A stretch of DNA of 64,000 nt from Cucumis sativus. Taxonomy: Eukaryota > Streptophyta > Magnoliopsida > Cucurbitales > Cucurbitaceae. Location: contig NC_026658.2 of the NCBI RefSeq assembly GCF_000004075.3, forward strand, positions 744,001 to 808,000, in the 5' to 3' direction. Positions 61,401-64,000 of the stretch are shown here, piece after piece (the first letter of the stretch is position 1; every line of letters begins with the position of its first letter). The notes beneath the pieces were generated by a model, which saw only the letters and a list, made by a program, of their open reading frames with translations, made no database searches and had not been told where the DNA came from. The position numbers and the translations under genes were made by a program.

Positions 61401-62022
61401 CTAGTATCAGCATCATCATCAAACACTTTTTCCCCACCGATCTATTTACATCACTTGATGAGCTTGGTTCCCATCTTTTCCATGGACTCGTGATGTCTAA
61501 ATGAAAAATGTGATTACCATATCACCTTATTGTCAAAAGAAACCCGACATAAAAGAGCCAGTTGCCAAGGTAAACCTGAAGGCCCGGAGAGAGTTCCTTT
61601 ATGAGGAAACCAATAAGAGAATAAGATTGAGAAAAGTGGAAGAGCCAAAAAGTCCTTCTTAACTGTATATAGGGTCAACCTTTTCATAAACGAATAGTAA
61701 TTACCTAAATGAGAAGTAAATTGCAGGCTGAAACTAACAAGGAGAAGAACATCAGTATACCAGTATTCATATAGTTTCCATATTTCTAATTCTACATGAT
61801 TAATGGTTTTCCTTCTGCTATGAAATGCGAGAGAGGTCATATGGGATGATCAAGCAATTCTAACTATCTCGTACATTATTCATAACTCGACAATTTAAAA
61901 CAATGCTAACTTTAAACATATTTCCTGATAATTTCTTTTGTGCAAAGTTCTGAGGATAAACAAATTTACAACAAATTGAGATCTTGAAAAGTGTAACAGG
62001 AAGAGGATTAGGACCAAATACC
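58473..62022. other. Intergenic region
   Basis: The zinc-finger gene's 3' UTR, possibly with its own intron, is at the left; CAG/GTATG near 58788 looks like part of one. The rest is AT-rich with a long purine tract at about 59231-59335. Open frames at 59168-59401 and 61079-61493 are low-complexity or unsupported. The right end probably contains the racemase-like gene's 3' UTR. Confidence 0.5.
59231..59335. repeat. Long homopurine tract
   Basis: About 100 bases almost entirely of A and G on the plus strand (GAAAAAG-like units), broken by only a few pyrimidines. Such tracts can form triplex DNA, but here it is just as likely a decayed microsatellite. Confidence 0.8.
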
Positions 62023-63124
62023 TTATTCAGCACATTGTGCCCAATTGATAGTGGACCTTGCTAATGCGTCCATTGGGTCAATGCATCTCCTAAGAAGGGG
62101 ATCGTCCAAGGGCAAAATATCCTTTATATCATCAGAGGCAAGGATGACAGAGTTGACAGCCCTCACCAGAAGAACTTGAAGTGCAATTCTCAGTAAATTC
62201 CTTGCCCCTTCTATGTCTTTTCTGTTTAGAGCCTCAATTGCAGGAATTACAGTATGTTCCATAGTTGCTTTGTCTGGAAGTACCACCTCAAATCCCTGTA
62301 TATATAAATATATATTCAAGGATGATTCCCTTATGGTTAAAATGACTCAAAAACTGGAATAACATCTTCAAGCTATGAAGTATAAAGTTCAAAAACAATG
62401 AAGAGATGCCTACTTCATTCTGCAGTTTCTCCTGATAATACCCTGCACTTAAAATTGCATTGGTTGCAAGAACTCCAATCCGTAAGGGACTCCCAGCTTC
62501 GAGTGGCTTCAACTTTGCTTCCTTGAGCTCTCTAGCAACACAATCAGCCATGTGAAGGAAGGTAACAGGACACCCTTTTGAAACATCTTCATACCACAAA
62601 TGAGAGATGTGGCAAGGCATTACAATGCAACGAGCACCTGAATTCTCGAGAAAAGTTCTCTTACTCTTCAAACTCTCAACTACTAACTCAGAGTCCAATC
62701 CTAAATCCTCACTCTTGTAGTTGAGAACTGGGTGAGAACTTTTATCAAACACTTGGAGCTCGTTACTAAGAGTTGGATCAGAGCAAAGAACAAAAGGGAG
62801 ACCAGATTGAGATTCTCCATCTTTGGTACTCCATTTAACTAATTTTCCCAAGAAGTTTACAGTAGAATTCACAGAAGATCCTCCTAATATACCCACTGTA
62901 TTTGATTGACTTAGCAAAATACCAGTTGAATCTTTATTCGTTTTCAATACTGAGCTGAACCCAGAAGTCTTTTTAGATTCTGGAAAATGTTCACTTTCAT
63001 CAGTGTGCAATAGAGTTGATGGTGGCAAAGCCTGAACAGGATTCAACCTCCATTGTAGCTGAATTCTACGAGTATTTACATAAGCAGATATACAAGATTG
63101 ACTGCTTAAAAGCTGGAAAGTCAT
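62023..63124 (-). CDS. Asp/Glu racemase-fold protein, probably plastidial
   Basis: Two minus-strand exons, 62414-63124 and 62023-62295, give 327 residues. The ATG at 63124 was used; an in-frame TTG lies just before it. The first 60-70 residues are Ser/Thr/Arg-rich and low in acidic residues until about 43, as in a chloroplast transit peptide. The core has VGILGGSSVNST, CIVMPCHISHLW with a catalytic-type Cys171, LRIGVLATNAIL and VVLPDK. The second active-site motif of the family, usually GCTE, is here ASDD (290-293), so the second cysteine is missing. The end, CIDPMDALARSTINWAQ, is like Arabidopsis At1g15410, annotated as Asp/Glu racemase family. True racemase activity is therefore doubtful. 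Confidence 0.88.
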
Positions 63125-64000
63125 TGTCAATCCTAAAAAACATCGGTTTCAACAATAAGAAACCCAGTCAAGAATTTCCCATCACAAGAACAACAAACTC
63201 GTTATTGGGTCAATTGAATAATGAAATTACCTGCAATATCAGCAAACAAAACAGGAGAACCCCCTCTCTGGCATTCAAAATGAGGGAAAAACAGAATATC
63301 AATCCCTAAAACAAAACCCCATTATCTTTCTCTCAAGATCAAAGCAACAAAGACCAAGAGATAGAGAAGAAAGATAGATAGTGGCAAGAAAAAGAGGAAA
63401 ATACAAACAACCTCTTGGATTTGAGGGTTTTGGGAAAAGAAATCGTTCAGAAATGGATGGGGAAGTGGGAGTTGAAGCAAGTGGAAGTGGAAGGAATCTT
63501 TGTTGTTAGAACAACAGCATCCATTCTCACATAAATTTAGTAACTTGTCCACTTCGACAGACTCTCGTGCTTCCAGACAGCATTTATCCGAATTTTGGTG
63601 AAGATCCCTGTAAAATATAGATCGTTCATTTTTCTTTTTTCCACCGGAAAAGAGATGATAAAACAAACGTGGATTCAAGGCAGAACTTTCCAAACAAAAG
63701 ATTCCATTTTTTTTTTTTTTTTCTTTCCAAACTGTGTTTGATACCATTTTTAATACTAATTTATTTTATAACATTTCTTTAGATTTTTCAAATACAGTTA
63801 AATGAATTATTTATCAATATAACTTTTTTTTTTATCACTATCACGTTAAAGAAACAAACGAGTTTCGATGGCACACAAAAGCTTTCCAACAATTCTCTCT
63901 AGTCTCAGAGTAAAATTATATAAACCTCACAAATTAATACAATTTCTCGATTTATAAAGTTTTTTTTATAGGTTTTGTGGATTCAACTAAATGCATTTGA
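63125..64000. other. Upstream region of the racemase-like gene
   Basis: Probably leader and promoter of the minus-strand gene. A minus-strand open frame at 63322-63747 ends in a hydrophobic stretch but has no family signature and is more likely leader sequence. The last 250 bp are AT-rich. Confidence 0.45.

Noticed and set aside
63322-63747. 141-codon minus-strand frame ending in a hydrophobic segment
   Set aside because: It could suggest a small membrane protein, but it has no homology that I recognise and lies where the leader of the racemase-like gene is expected.

Overview
This is nuclear DNA of a flowering plant. It has long AT-rich intergenic stretches, genes split by GT-AG introns, plant-type snRNA promoter elements, telo-box and Site II promoter motifs, and proteins whose closest remembered relatives are from Arabidopsis. 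The repeats and coding sequences would fit a cucurbit such as Cucumis, but the sequence alone does not prove that. All exon models were built by hand, with splice phases checked so that each coding sequence stays open from start to stop.

Layout: 1.7-5.3 kb, DEAD-box RNA helicase RH24 (+). 6.46-6.66 kb, a U2 spliceosomal RNA gene with its own promoter and 3' box, followed by a 26-bp minisatellite. 7.7-11.1 kb, mitochondrial cytochrome c oxidase subunit 5b (+), with local tandem duplications and SINE-like pieces in its introns. 11.1-18.8 kb, a gene-poor AT-rich stretch. 19.0-21.9 kb, an acyl-protein thioesterase-like carboxylesterase (+). 23.6-27.8 kb, a GDSL/SGNH esterase (+) with LINE pieces in one intron. 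29.5-35.4 kb, two tandem CXC-domain (TSO1/tesmin/LIN54-like) genes (-), the downstream one short and strongly diverged. 38.3-42.4 kb, the rRNA-processing WD40 protein PWP2/UTP1 (+). 43.8-46.4 kb, monothiol glutaredoxin S15 (-). 47.8-52.8 kb, BRCC36-type Lys63 deubiquitinase (+) with a predicted U12-type AT-AC intron. 57.8-58.5 kb, a triple RanBP2 zinc-finger protein (+). 62.0-63.1 kb, a plastid-type Asp/Glu racemase-fold protein (-).

Most genes are housekeeping functions: RNA metabolism and splicing (RH24, U2), ribosome biogenesis (PWP2), mitochondrial respiration and Fe-S handling (COX5b, GRXS15), ubiquitin signalling (BRCC36) and small hydrolases. They are not an operon. The gene content matches, from memory, a conserved block of Arabidopsis chromosome 3 (COX5b, thioesterase, GRXS15, zinc finger), with further members matching chromosome 1 segments.

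The most unusual items are: the CXC tandem pair, in which the shorter copy has Asp in place of the DNA-contacting Tyr in both CXC halves while its reading frame and splice sites stay intact; the AT-AC intron of BRCC36; the racemase-fold protein lacking the family's second catalytic cysteine; and the ordered variant gradient in the minisatellite next to U2. I found no CRISPR, no bacterial-type system and no recognisable intact transposon or virus-like element.
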